From NCBI RefSeq assembly GCF_024653915.1, contig NZ_JANLGY010000001.1, forward strand, positions 1 to 64,000: a stretch of DNA of 64,000 nt. Reading direction: 5' to 3'. The translations under genes and the position numbers were made by a program. The notes beneath the pieces were generated by a model that ran no database searches, was not told the origin of the DNA, and saw only the letters and a program-made list of their open reading frames with translations. Below are positions 1 through 8,373 of this stretch, one piece after another. Each line of letters begins with the position of its first letter. Positions within the stretch are counted from its first letter, which is position 1. Source of the DNA: Sulfuricaulis sp. (GTDB lineage: Bacteria; Pseudomonadota; Gammaproteobacteria; Acidiferrobacterales; Sulfurifustaceae).

Positions 1-1268
1 GTAAACTTTGGATCTCCGCCGGCGACGGCACCTACAAGACCAACGACGGCAAGTCGCTTATTGTGAAAGGTGGCATCATCGCGGCGCAGAGCGGGAGCAG
101 CGGCCCGCCCAGGAGCTACGTGCCATCCCGTTTCGCACTCCCCATCGATAAAGAGGGCCAGGCCGGCGTCATCGCGCCGATGAAACAGGGCCCAGGCAAA
201 CCTTTGCCCGCGGCACAGAAGCCATCCGCGTCGGGTATGGGCAGCATAGGTGGCTCCGGCATGAGTCAAATGCCGGGTGCCAGCCAAGGAATGGGTAAAC
301 CGGGTATCAATAAAGCCATCGGTAACCAAATTGGGGGCAAAATTGGCGCAGTACCCGGAAGAATTGAAATGCCCGCCCAAGGCATGGGTAGTCAGCAGGG
401 TGGCAGAGCAAGCCCTGGTGGTTTCGGCATGCCCGGCCGGAATGGCGACAGTAACAGGCAAGGTGGTGCCAGTAGCGGTGGTATCAGCATGCCCGGTCAG
501 GGTGGCGATAACAACAGGCGAGGCGGCAGTGGTGGCATCAGCATGCCTGGGCAGGGTGGCGATAACAGCAGGCAAGGCAGCAGCGGAAGCAGCGGTGCAC
601 CCGGTCGAAACGGGGGTGAAACCATGGAAAGCGGTGGTTCCGGAGGCTCTAGTGGCTTTGGTATCCCCGGCCGGGGTGGCGACAGCAACAGGAGAGGTGG
701 GAGTAATCAATCGGGCGGTTTTTCTATGGGCCCACCCCAAGTTGTTACAGGCGGTACCGATAAAGGCGATAAAAAGCCGGGCGATGGAGTTCTTGGCGCA
801 CCTGTTGATAGCGGTGACAAAGATCCCAAGGGTGGAGCTACCAAACCCGGGGCTTCGGGCGGCGGCGATAACAAACCCAAACCTGAAACTACTGGCGGCG
901 GTAAACCTGAACCCAAGGGTGAACCTACCAAACCTACTGGCGGCAATGACACCAAGCCAGAACCTAAAGATAAACCCGATAAGGAACCAGGCGGCAAACC
1001 AGACAAAAAAACGACGGGTACGCCCAATGAGAGCGGTTCGGGCAGTTCTGGTGGTGGCACACGACCCAGAGGCCGGGTTGGTGGCAGCATAGTTAACCCC
1101 GGGCGTGGTGAAAGCGGTGGCAGTAACAGCGGTGAGGATCGACGGAATATGGGCAACAACCCGGTGACCAATCCTGATGTTTCACGGGCTGGTGGCGGGC
1201 GTGCTCCCGGTGGTGGCGTAGGTCAGCTTACACAACCCGTCCCCGGTGGCACACCTGAACGTCCTTAA
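1..1268 (+). CDS. Gly/Ser-rich low-complexity repeat protein, 5' partial
   Basis: The frame is open from the left edge (first full codon at base 3), so the start lies outside the window. The visible part begins with an ordinary stretch (KLWISAGDGTYKTNDG). It then turns into Gly/Ser/Asn/Pro-rich sequence with degenerate tandem units of the type GISMPGQGGDNNRRGG or GFGMPGRNGDSNRQGG at about bases 424-710, followed by a Lys/Pro/Glu-rich tract (KPEPKGEPTKP, KPDKEPGGKPDKK) and another Gly-rich tail. No enzymatic domain is visible in this part. Low complexity and position ahead of a secretome array suggest an exported or surface protein, but the N-terminus that would show a signal peptide is missing. 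Function unknown. Other long open frames over the same bases are side effects of the repetitive GC-rich sequence. Confidence 0.75.
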   Translation, partial: KLWISAGDGTYKTNDGKSLIVKGGIIAAQSGSSGPPRSYVPSRFALPIDKEGQAGVIAPMKQGPGKPLPAAQKPSASGMGSIGGSGMSQMPGASQGMGKPGINKAIGNQIGGKIGAVPGRIEMPAQGMGSQQGGRASPGGFGMPGRNGDSNRQGGASSGGISMPGQGGDNNRRGGSGGISMPGQGGDNSRQGSSGSSGAPGRNGGETMESGGSGGSSGFGIPGRGGDSNRRGGSNQSGGFSMGPPQVVTGGTDKGDKKPGDGVLGAPVDSGDKDPKGGATKPGASGGGDNKPKPETTGGGKPEPKGEPTKPTGGNDTKPEPKDKPDKEPGGKPDKKTTGTPNESGSGSSGGGTRPRGRVGGSIVNPGRGESGGSNSGEDRRNMGNNPVTNPDVSRAGGGRAPGGGVGQLTQPVPGGTPERP

Positions 1269-1290
1269 GTCAAACGAAATCCGGATCCAA

Positions 1291-1545
1291 ATGGATATCG
1301 AGAAGCCTCTTGGGATCGCCGAAGGATCCTATGGGCCCTGGGGAGTCCGCTCCACCGGTATTGCCGACGAGATAGAGCCTCGACAATATTTTGGTGCGGC
1401 AAAGAAAACATCCGGTGTGGTCTGTATCGACTCTTGGGCAAAATGGCAGACCACACGGGATGACGGTTTCAAAAAGTATGAGGAGCGCATGTCCATGCCA
1501 TCTGAGGCTAATGCACGGATACTGAACCATGACCGCGACGCGTAG
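1291..1545 (+). CDS. Small hypothetical protein, doubtful
   Basis: Open frame of 84 codons from an ATG at 1291. It overlaps the start of the next gene by 17 bases. I do not recognise the product; it contains no sigma-factor region, signal peptide or membrane segment. Codon use is less GC-biased at third positions than in the neighbours. The position directly before an anti-sigma-like gene is where an ECF sigma factor would be expected, so this could be a real coupled gene, a degraded remnant, or chance. Confidence 0.3.
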   Translation: MDIEKPLGIAEGSYGPWGVRSTGIADEIEPRQYFGAAKKTSGVVCIDSWAKWQTTRDDGFKKYEERMSMPSEANARILNHDRDA

Positions 1546-2116
1546 CGAACATCCCAACGAACTCCTGCCGTGGTATGTCAACGGCACGCTCACGGGCCAG
1601 GAACAACGCGAGGTGATGAATCATCTGGAAACGTGTGAGCGCTGCCGCCAGGAAATTGCCTGGCTTCAGAAAATCAGGGCGCAGATAAAGGCAGACGAGT
1701 CCGGGGCGCCCGGCGAGTTCGGGCTCAATCGCCTCATGCGCGATATTCGCAGAGAACAAGCTGTTCCGGCACGCAAACGTTCATGGTGGCAGCCGGCGCT
1801 CGCGGCCGCGGCCGTGATCATCGTGGTTCAGGGCGCGGTGCTGATGAATCTGCTGTCGCAACCGGAACCCATCGTGCCGCTGGGCGGTCCGGCCGCGGAA
1901 GGCGTGGTGCTGCAAGTGCGCTTCCATCCGGAGGCGAGCGAGGCGCAGATACGCGCGCTGCTGCAACAGGTGCGCGGCAATATCGTCGGCGGACCCGGCG
2001 CCCTCGGTGTCTACCGCCTGCGGCTCGACGACATGGCCGGCGAGGCCGCCGTGGAGCACACGATCAACGAGCTGCGCGTGCAGCAAGAAACCATCACCCA
2101 TGTGGCGCGGGAATAA
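1529..2116 (+). CDS. Membrane anti-sigma-like zinc-finger protein with protease-prodomain-like C-terminus
   Basis: 195 residues. The N-terminal cytoplasmic part carries the zinc-binding anti-sigma pattern H32-x3-C36-x2-C39 (HLETCERCR). One membrane segment follows at about residues 89-109, then an extracytoplasmic domain (about 122-195) with VVLQVRFHPEASEAQIR and VGGPGALGVYRLRL. The last part resembles the small N-terminal prodomains of S8 proteases. ZAS-family proteins hold an ECF sigma factor inactive until an extracytoplasmic signal arrives. No sigma gene is present next to it, which is unusual. The next gene, a subtilase, starts 3 bases after this stop, so the two are probably translated together. 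Inference: the C-terminal domain may interact with that protease. Confidence 0.75.
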   Translation: MTATRSEHPNELLPWYVNGTLTGQEQREVMNHLETCERCRQEIAWLQKIRAQIKADESGAPGEFGLNRLMRDIRREQAVPARKRSWWQPALAAAAVIIVVQGAVLMNLLSQPEPIVPLGGPAAEGVVLQVRFHPEASEAQIRALLQQVRGNIVGGPGALGVYRLRLDDMAGEAAVEHTINELRVQQETITHVARE

Positions 2117-2119
2117 GCC

Positions 2120-3907
2120 ATGAATCGCGCCGCCATTCTTGGCGCACTGCTTGCAATAGCATCGCCGGCGCGAGCGGCCAATACCGCGATAGTGCCACTG
2201 AAGCCCTTGACCACTCTGCCGACACAGGCGCTCTCCCTCGCCAAGCCCGATCTGGCCATCACGAAACTCGCGGTGGACGGCAATTGCCGGATCGCCGTCA
2301 CGGTCGTGAATCACGGGCCCGGCAAGCTGCCGGATTCCGTGTGGGCGGTGAAGACTCCCTCGAGCAGCGGCGTCTACATTACCGTCGGCGGCAAGGGCTG
2401 GGGCGGCGGCACGATCTGGTCTTTCGACTCCGCGCAAAATCTGAAGAAGGCCGGTGGCAGCGCGGCCTATGTCTCGTCCTACGTGGTTCAGGGCAGCGTC
2501 AGCGTTCAGGCCACGGTGGATCACACCGCCCAGGTCGCGGAAACCAACGAAGGCAATAACGGCGCGACCGCAACGCTCACTTGTGGTTCGGTCCCCCTGG
2601 TGCAAATCCCTACCGGCGCGATCAAGGCATTCGCTTCACCGGGATCCGCAACAGGCGGCGAAACCCCGCCGGAACCGGAATATTCCGGCGAAGAAAGTTA
2701 TTACTACGACGACAGCGGCACGTCGCAAGGCCCCATGCCACCCTCGGGCGGCGGCAGTCTGCTCGGCGCGGCGCTGCCGCCGCCACCGCAGAACCTGCCG
2801 CCGGTCCCGCCGAAGGAAGCGCCGGACATCGAACCCGGTGAGCTGATCGTGGTGAGCCCCAGCATGGCCGAGGCGCAGGCGCTGGCCGCGCAACTGCAAT
2901 CGTTGGGGCTTGGCGTGAAACGCCGCACGGCATTATCGAAGCTCGGGCTGGTGATCAGCGTGTTGCGCGTGCCGAAAGATGCCGCTGTCGGCACCGCGCT
3001 CGCCGGTCTGCGCGAAACCCTGCCCAAGGCCTGGGCCGATGCCAATCACCGCTATGAACTATTGGGAGATGAAACCAGGCAATACGGCACAAAACTGATC
3101 GGCTGGAGTGGCTCCGCCACCTGCGGCAAGGGTCTGCGCATCGGCCTGCTCGATTCGGCGGTGGATGCGAATCATCCCGCGCTGCGCGGGAGCGCCATCA
3201 TGGCAAAAACTTTTCTCGCGGCGGGCATCCCAACCGCCGCACCGGACCACGGCACCGCCACGGCGGCGCTGCTGCTCGCCAACCCAGCCGCCACGGGCCC
3301 GGCCGGAATGTTGCCGGCGGCACAGCTCTACAGCGCGAACATTTTCCGTGACCGCGGCAGGAAACAGGTGGACACCACTGCCGAATGGATCGCGCTTGCG
3401 CTCGACTGGCTGGCCAGTCAAAACGTGAGCATCATTAATATGAGCCTGGGCGGGCCGCGCAACCTGCTGGTCGAGGCCGCGGTGCAACGGGTGCAGCAGC
3501 GCGGCATCGCCGTGGTGGCGGCCGCGGGTAACAGCGGCGAGAAAAGCCCGCCGGCCTTCCCGGCAGCGCAAGCGGGTGTGATCGCCGTGACGGCAGTGGA
3601 TGCCAGCCTCGAAATATATCGTCACGCCAGCCGCGGCGACTACATCGCCTTCAGCGCGCCCGGCGTGGACATCTGGACCGCGGCGCCGGGCAAGGATGGC
3701 ATTTATGTTTCCGGAACTTCTTATGCCGCTCCCTTTGTCACGGCGGCGCTGGCCAGCGCGCGGCTGGCCAACCCCAAGGCCTCATGGCCGGCGCTGCTCA
3801 AGCAGTTGCAGCAGAAATCTCGCGACTTGGGCACGCCGGGCAGGGACGCGGTTTTCGGCTGGGGACTGGTACAGTCCGGCGGCTGCATGGCTGCCAAACA
3901 ACATTGA
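2120..3907 (+). CDS. Secreted subtilisin-like (S8) protease with N-terminal CARDB domain
   Basis: 595 residues with a signal peptide cut near ASPARA-A. Residues about 43-155 form a CARDB-like domain (starts KPDLAITKL, ends with the typical AETNEGNN). A Pro/Gly-rich, Tyr-rich linker follows, then a propeptide-like region (about 240-315) and the S8 domain. The catalytic triad is visible: D345 (GLLDSAVD), H377 (DHGTA) and S534 (SGTSYAAP); the oxyanion Asn lies in AAAGNSG. The protein is therefore probably an active, exported serine protease. It is the only peptidase in a run of secreted proteins sharing the CARDB module, so maturation or turnover of those proteins is a plausible job (inference). 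There is no clear Shine-Dalgarno sequence; coupling to the anti-sigma-like gene is likely. Confidence 0.9.
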   Translation: MNRAAILGALLAIASPARAANTAIVPLKPLTTLPTQALSLAKPDLAITKLAVDGNCRIAVTVVNHGPGKLPDSVWAVKTPSSSGVYITVGGKGWGGGTIWSFDSAQNLKKAGGSAAYVSSYVVQGSVSVQATVDHTAQVAETNEGNNGATATLTCGSVPLVQIPTGAIKAFASPGSATGGETPPEPEYSGEESYYYDDSGTSQGPMPPSGGGSLLGAALPPPPQNLPPVPPKEAPDIEPGELIVVSPSMAEAQALAAQLQSLGLGVKRRTALSKLGLVISVLRVPKDAAVGTALAGLRETLPKAWADANHRYELLGDETRQYGTKLIGWSGSATCGKGLRIGLLDSAVDANHPALRGSAIMAKTFLAAGIPTAAPDHGTATAALLLANPAATGPAGMLPAAQLYSANIFRDRGRKQVDTTAEWIALALDWLASQNVSIINMSLGGPRNLLVEAAVQRVQQRGIAVVAAAGNSGEKSPPAFPAAQAGVIAVTAVDASLEIYRHASRGDYIAFSAPGVDIWTAAPGKDGIYVSGTSYAAPFVTAALASARLANPKASWPALLKQLQQKSRDLGTPGRDAVFGWGLVQSGGCMAAKQH

Positions 3908-3963
3908 ACCGGGTGTAACAGACGGACGACTTATTCGAATAATGGGAACCTCTAATAATTCAA

Positions 3964-4123
3964 ATGTAGGGTGGGTTGAGCTACAGCGAAACCCGCCGAA
4001 CAATATGATTTTGACTCGCCACATCCTTGTGGCTCGCCCTTCGGGCGCACTGTGTGCGCCCAATTTCGCTCCGGGCGAAATTGTGTTGGGTCCGCCGCTG
4101 ACGCGGCTTGACCCAACCTACAT
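3964..4123. repeat. MITE-like inverted-repeat element
   Basis: About 160 bases bounded by imperfect terminal inverted repeats: ATGTAGGGTGGGTT on the left and the complement of ACCCAACCTACAT on the right. Three nested hairpins lie inside: a GCCACA/TGTGGC stem near 4018-4033, GGGCGCAC/GTGCGCCC near 4043-4061, and CAATTTCG/CGAAATTG near 4061-4083. No coding capacity. It fills most of the gap between the protease and the next secreted-protein gene. The GTAGGGTGGGTTGAGC end is a common dispersed-repeat signature in proteobacteria. It could terminate or attenuate transcription of the array. Confidence 0.75.
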
Positions 4124-4183
4124 GAAAAGCGATTTTTAGAGGTGCCCTAATAACTGGTTGCCAACTACTCATTGGAGGTCAAC

Positions 4184-5200
4184 GTGAAATACACCGGACC
4201 GGCATCAAGCGCCCTGCTGATTATTGCGTGGCTCACAAGCGTCACTGCGATTGCTGCCGACACCGGCACCACGCGTAGTGTCACACCATCCACAGCCCCC
4301 GCGCGATCGGTCCCGCCACCGGCGGTGGCACCCGCAGCCGGAGCCACCGTCAATACCGGCGCCACACCCAGCGCCATGCCATCCGTAGCGGCGCCAGTCG
4401 TGACCAGCCCTGTTCCTGCATTCAAACAGGCACCACTGACAATCCCGACGATATCCGCCAAGGCTGACTATGCCATCGCATTCGGCTCGCAGCAGGAATT
4501 CGAGAACACGGCGCTCGCCTGGCGTTTTCGCATCGAGAACAAGGGCCCGGGGGATCCCGCCATCCAGAAGGGCAGCGGCCCGTACGGCATCGGCAGCAAG
4601 GTCGCCACGCTCGTCATCAGCGTTGGCTCACCCTGCCCCAACGGCACGAATAACTGGATGCAGGTCGCTTCGGCGTCCCTGCCTCCGTTGAAGCCGGGGG
4701 TTTCGACCATGTTTCCCGCCCAACCCTACCGCATGCCCGATGGCTACGCAGGCAAGGGCTGTCGCTTCAAGGCGGAGATCAAGGGCCCTACCAACGACGC
4801 CAATCTCGCGAACAATGCCATGCAGATGATCACCAAATCCGCGCTCCTGCCGGACCTTGTCATTGGCGACGCCCCATACCAGGGCGGGCCGGGCGGCGGG
4901 CTCGACGTCGTGAATGCCGGCAAGGCACCAGCGGAGCCGAGCAAGTTCCGCTTCGAGTGCACGAGCACAAAGCCGGATGTCTCCTGCGGCACGCCGCTTG
5001 AGAAATACAAATCGAATGTTGTCCTCGATGTACCGGTGCCAGCCCTGAACCCTAAGCAGAGCTTCTCGGTAAAGAAATCCACACCCGGAGGAATAGGAGG
5101 CCCGCCCGCCGGCGTCACCTGGAAGGCCTACGCCGATCACACCAACACCGTGACCGAGAGCAGCGAGGGGAACAATATCAGGATCGGTGGAAAAAAATAA
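4184..5200 (+). CDS. Secreted CARDB-like protein, paralogue A
   Basis: 338 residues. I chose GTG at 4184 because GGAGG lies 5 bases upstream (4174-4178) and the signal peptide (VKYTGPASSALLII...AIAADTG) then begins naturally. A Thr/Pro/Ala-rich linker leads to a CARDB-like region with YAIAFGSQQEFENTALAWRF, a second strand-rich half starting LPDLVIGDAPYQGGPGGGL, and the terminal TESSEGNN signature. Cysteines are paired through the sequence, as expected for a periplasmic or extracellular protein. It closely resembles the gene at 11454-12515 along most of its length (shared GGPGGGL, DVPVPALNP, GPPAGV blocks). No enzymatic motif. Probably binding or structural. Confidence 0.8.
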   Translation: MKYTGPASSALLIIAWLTSVTAIAADTGTTRSVTPSTAPARSVPPPAVAPAAGATVNTGATPSAMPSVAAPVVTSPVPAFKQAPLTIPTISAKADYAIAFGSQQEFENTALAWRFRIENKGPGDPAIQKGSGPYGIGSKVATLVISVGSPCPNGTNNWMQVASASLPPLKPGVSTMFPAQPYRMPDGYAGKGCRFKAEIKGPTNDANLANNAMQMITKSALLPDLVIGDAPYQGGPGGGLDVVNAGKAPAEPSKFRFECTSTKPDVSCGTPLEKYKSNVVLDVPVPALNPKQSFSVKKSTPGGIGGPPAGVTWKAYADHTNTVTESSEGNNIRIGGKK

Positions 5201-5340
5201 TCGCGCCGGATCAAGGCTGGGCCACGGAGTAAACCGGTTGCACCACAACCACCAAAGAGCATTGAACCAATCATGGGAGACAAACGACTGATCTGTACAC
5301 ATGCTGGTTCGCCACCAACTGCTTAACACAGGAGAATGAC

Positions 5341-6006
5341 ATGAAACTTTCCAGAATATTGTCATGCGGGTTGCTGATTGCCGCTTTGTTCGCCGGCGTC
5401 TCGGCGAACGCGGCTGAGAGCCGCAGCGCGACACCACTCAACCCCAACGCCGCACCCGGCGTGATACAACCTGGCGTGATTAAACCCGGCGCGGTTCAGG
5501 CAGTGCCGGGCGGGATGCCGGCCGCCCCGCTCAAGAACGAGATACGGCTCGGAACCGGAATGAGTAAACGCATCGTACAAATCGTGGCGCAGGTCAAATT
5601 CGACAAGCTCAACCAGCAATACACCGAGTTCTCGGGCAACGCCAAAAAGTTCGAGAGCGGTGCCGGGGTAATATCGGAAATCGCAAAAGAATGCGCCAAA
5701 AAAGCCTACAGCGTGCAGGACCAGAAGGCCGCCGGCTGCACCGGCAACGACACCCTGAATCAGTGCATGGACAAGCTGTACAAGCACTGCGTCAAGAACT
5801 TTTCTTCCAGCGGCTACAGCCTGCCTGGTGGTGGATACAACCCCGTCACCGGCCAAAAATACGGCGGCGGCGAGATTCCTGCTTTCTCGACCGCGCAATT
5901 CCTGCAATCGGCGCAGACAACCGCGGCACAGGCACGGGTATTGAGCCAGCAGCTCGGTCAGTACGCAAGCCAGGTTGAGCAGAACGCCAAGGCGCTCGTT
6001 CCCTAG
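5341..6006 (+). CDS. Secreted hypothetical protein
   Basis: 221 residues preceded by an AGGAG ribosome binding site. It has a clear Sec signal peptide (MKLSRILSCGLLIAALFAG...ANA). A Pro/Val-rich segment with PGVIQPGVIKPGAVQAVPGG follows, then a mostly helical region with four cysteines in the middle (KECAKKAYS, AGCTG, NQCMDK, KHCVKN) that could form two disulfides. The tail is Gln/Ala-rich and helical. I do not recognise a family. Position and signal peptide make it part of the secreted array. Confidence 0.7.
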   Translation: MKLSRILSCGLLIAALFAGVSANAAESRSATPLNPNAAPGVIQPGVIKPGAVQAVPGGMPAAPLKNEIRLGTGMSKRIVQIVAQVKFDKLNQQYTEFSGNAKKFESGAGVISEIAKECAKKAYSVQDQKAAGCTGNDTLNQCMDKLYKHCVKNFSSSGYSLPGGGYNPVTGQKYGGGEIPAFSTAQFLQSAQTTAAQARVLSQQLGQYASQVEQNAKALVP

Positions 6007-6061
6007 GAGTCGCGGCATGCCTCGATTTGTTCCTGCTCCTTGCCGTCATCGAGAAAGATGC

Positions 6062-6106
6062 TCAGGCAATGTACCGAATACGTTCCGGCTACGACACAAT
6101 GCCTGA
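6062..6106. other. Intergenic hairpin
   Basis: An 11-base imperfect inverted repeat, TCAGGCAATGT (6062-6072) against ACAATGCCTGA (6096-6106), with one mismatch and a 23-base loop. It lies in the 156-base gap between two secreted-protein genes. No T-run follows, so it is not a standard intrinsic terminator. It could be an mRNA-processing or stability element within the array transcript. Confidence 0.4.
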
Positions 6107-6162
6107 GAACCGGTCGGTACTATGAATAGTTGAGCCAACTTCAATCACAAGGAGGAATACCC

Positions 6163-6447
6163 ATGAACACGTCCCGTCGCACAATGATGAAACTGTTTTC
6201 CGGCATGGCCGCCGGTCTTGCCGTCAGCCGCAGCGTATACGCTCTTAATCCTCAACCCGAGGTTCCGTCCAAGCAAGCGCAAGACGGGCAGACAAAACCG
6301 AAGGCGCTGAACCCGCAACCGGAAGTGCCGTCCAAGTCCGGAAACTCGAGACAACAGCCACGCGCATTGAATCCGCAACCGGAAGTGCCTTCGAAATCCA
6401 AGAAGAAACAGCGGCGCGCCAGGAAAAAACCGAAGGCGCAACAATAA
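6163..6447 (+). CDS. Small exported protein with three ALNPQPEVPSK repeats
   Basis: 94 residues. ATG at 6163 follows AAGGAGG closely. The N-terminus has a twin-arginine-like signal (TSRRTMMK, then a short hydrophobic stretch to about residue 26). The mature part is almost only three identical 11-residue units ALNPQPEVPSK, encoded at 6241-6273, 6304-6336 and 6364-6396, with basic or polar spacers of about 9-10 residues and a strongly basic C-terminus (KKKQRRARKKPK). The DNA of the repeats differs at synonymous positions while the peptide is identical, which points to selection on the peptide. Small proteins with ALNPQP-type repeats exist in other bacteria; their role is not known to me. Confidence 0.75.
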   Translation: MNTSRRTMMKLFSGMAAGLAVSRSVYALNPQPEVPSKQAQDGQTKPKALNPQPEVPSKSGNSRQQPRALNPQPEVPSKSKKKQRRARKKPKAQQ

Positions 6448-6472
6448 CCAACTCGTACAGGAGGCTGGAGCG

Positions 6473-7429
6473 ATGATTTCGAAGATATACCTGATGGCAG
6501 CGATAACCACCGCCCTCGCCTCCATGCCGGGGGCGGTGCTGGCGGCGGTTACGCATGATTTCAATCCGCCGGGGGTGAAAACAGTTTCATTCAGTTCCGG
6601 TAATTTCGGAAAGGCCGATGCCGGGAAACCAGTCAGCGTCAAGTGCACGATTGGATTCGTCGGCACCAAGAAGATCAATCACGACGGCAAAGGCGCGGAC
6701 GCCTACCTGCACGCGAACAGCTGGCAGCTTCCGTTCGAGATGCGCGTCGGCGGCAAGGTCGTCCTGAGCGAAAAAATACCGGCCATCACGCCCACCGCGA
6801 CCTGGAACAAGGAATACCAATGGACACCCTCCGCCACGCAGGCCGGCAAGCCGGTGTGGGCCGAATGCGTGATCGATCCGCAGAACAAGGTGTACGCCAG
6901 CGCTCAGAAGGCCTACGTCACGGTCGCCGGCGCGCCGGCGGGGCCGCTGACGCGCACTTCGACCATCGCACAGACTCACAAGGCCGGCTCAGTCCAGATG
7001 GCCAGGCCGGATTTGCTGGTGGAAAATGCCGGCGTCTCCCTGGTAAACAGCTGCCAAACGAAACAGAGCGCCCGGGTGCGGGTAAGGGTGAAGAATGCCG
7101 GCGGCAGCCCCTTTCCTGCCTCGCCCGGCAATTACGTATTGTTTGTCGACGCCGGACCAGGCCTGATGGATGCCGGCGTTGAATTGCCGGCACTCTCGTC
7201 GAACCAGTCCGTTGAAAAGGAACTCGTACTGAACGCCCTCGGCGAGCCTTCCCAGCTGGCAGGGAAGACCATTCCGCTCGAGATTCAGCTCAACAAGCTG
7301 AAATGGGTGGCCGAGGCCAATCATCTCAACAACACGCGCAAGCTGTCCGTCAGTTTCCCGGCCAACTACTGCAAGACGGCCACAAGGGCATTGCCGGGAC
7401 ACTTGAAGCTGCCGGGCCCGCCGCGCTGA
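6473..7429 (+). CDS. Secreted protein with C-terminal CARDB domain
   Basis: 318 residues, with AGGAGG about 8 bases before the ATG and a signal peptide (MISKIYLMAAITTALASMPGAVLA). The first half (about 25-165) is a beta-rich domain I do not recognise, with two cysteines (VKCTIG, AECVID). The second half, after a Thr/Ser linker, is a CARDB domain beginning ARPDLLVENAGV and ending with AEANHLNN. The gene follows the repeat protein by 25 bases and is likely in the same transcript. Probably an extracellular or periplasmic binding or adhesion-type protein (inference from domain). Confidence 0.8.
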   Translation: MISKIYLMAAITTALASMPGAVLAAVTHDFNPPGVKTVSFSSGNFGKADAGKPVSVKCTIGFVGTKKINHDGKGADAYLHANSWQLPFEMRVGGKVVLSEKIPAITPTATWNKEYQWTPSATQAGKPVWAECVIDPQNKVYASAQKAYVTVAGAPAGPLTRTSTIAQTHKAGSVQMARPDLLVENAGVSLVNSCQTKQSARVRVRVKNAGGSPFPASPGNYVLFVDAGPGLMDAGVELPALSSNQSVEKELVLNALGEPSQLAGKTIPLEIQLNKLKWVAEANHLNNTRKLSVSFPANYCKTATRALPGHLKLPGPPR

Positions 7430-7450
7430 ACATCTGAAAGGTCCCATGCC

Positions 7451-7858
7451 ATGAACCGCGGACGATCCATAACATATGCACTCTCATTGGCATGCCTCCT
7501 GGGCGGGTCGTCAATAAGCGTGTTGGCAGACACGGTCCGAAAGCTTCCGTCCCCGCCCCGGACGAGTACACCCATGGCCGCCCCGCAAGGACAGCCGAAT
7601 CAGACGGCAACGATTCCCGCCTGGCGTTCAACAGCCGCAACACTGCGCTTCATTGGAATTCCCTCGCGCCAAAGCCGAAGCCCGGCGCCGGTTGCGGGTA
7701 GCATGCCCCTGCATCAGGCAACTGGCGGGACGGCGCAATCCATCCTAACCTGGCGCGTGAACAGCGGGACGCTGCGATTCATCGGAAACCCGCCGAATCA
7801 AATCGCCCCAGCCGTCCCGGGGCGGCTGTCCTCGCCGCCACAACGAATGAGGCGCTGA
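7451..7858 (+). CDS. Small secreted protein with two LRFIG repeats
   Basis: 135 residues with a signal peptide (MNRGRSITYALSLACLLGGSSISVLA). The mature part is Pro/Arg/Ser/Thr-rich with no cysteine and contains an internal duplication: AWRSTAATLRFIGIPSRQ and TWRVNSGTLRFIGNPPNQ, about 43 residues apart. The intervening sequence is low complexity. No known family. It sits 21 bases after the preceding gene and 16 before the next. Confidence 0.65.
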   Translation: MNRGRSITYALSLACLLGGSSISVLADTVRKLPSPPRTSTPMAAPQGQPNQTATIPAWRSTAATLRFIGIPSRQSRSPAPVAGSMPLHQATGGTAQSILTWRVNSGTLRFIGNPPNQIAPAVPGRLSSPPQRMRR

Positions 7859-7874
7859 TTAAAGGAGTGCCAAC

Positions 7875-8336
7875 ATGAAACGACTGCTACTGACTGCTCT
7901 CTTTCTCTGTCCGGCAACACTGTTCGCCGCCGCCCCGCTGGAAATCCTGGTGCCTTACCAGTTCAGCCAGTTGAGCCCGGAGGTCCAACAGGCCCGGATC
8001 AACTGCGGCGTCTACTCTACCGATAATCCTCCGACGGGCGGGTACGGTGCCATGGCTTCTGGCCTGGCAATGCTGTCGCTAATCGGAAAATCGTCGGCCA
8101 GCGGAAAGGCCACAGTGAAGATTGCAGTTCCGACGAATCAAACACCAAGATCCTATTTTTGCTCGATGGAATTTTTCAACGGTAAAACCTGGTCCATAGC
8201 CTCCACCAACTCCGGCGCGAACCAATGGGCCAAGGCCGGGCCCGGCAGTGTGTTGAGCGCCAAAGGCAAGGTGCCGCCGCGGCCAAGCCTGCCCATCCCC
8301 GGCCAGCCCACGGCCATCCCGGGGCTCAACCTTTAG
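7875..8336 (+). CDS. Small secreted hypothetical protein
   Basis: 153 residues, ribosome binding site AAAGGAG upstream, and a signal peptide (MKRLLLTALFLCPATLFAA). The body is a compact domain with two cysteines (INCGVYS, FCSMEF) and probably beta strands, followed by a Pro-rich tail (KVPPRPSLPIPGQP). Family unknown. Shape and size resemble the neighbouring 8374-8774 product, but I see no convincing sequence match. Confidence 0.65.
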   Translation: MKRLLLTALFLCPATLFAAAPLEILVPYQFSQLSPEVQQARINCGVYSTDNPPTGGYGAMASGLAMLSLIGKSSASGKATVKIAVPTNQTPRSYFCSMEFFNGKTWSIASTNSGANQWAKAGPGSVLSAKGKVPPRPSLPIPGQPTAIPGLNL

Positions 8337-8373
8337 CGCGCCATCGTTCAATGAAACCGCATGGGAGGAACAT

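Noticed and set aside
497-1171. Long minus-strand and shifted frames inside the Gly-rich gene
   Set aside because: They follow from repetitive GC-rich codons; products are Pro/Leu-rich with no start signals or family features.
1246-1545. ECF sigma factor gene expected ahead of the anti-sigma-like gene
   Set aside because: The open frame there has no sigma region 2 or 4 features; it is only a small unknown or chance ORF.
3600-4139. Frame extending over the protease end and the inverted-repeat element
   Set aside because: It is a shifted frame of the S8 gene running into a repeat; no start or family support.
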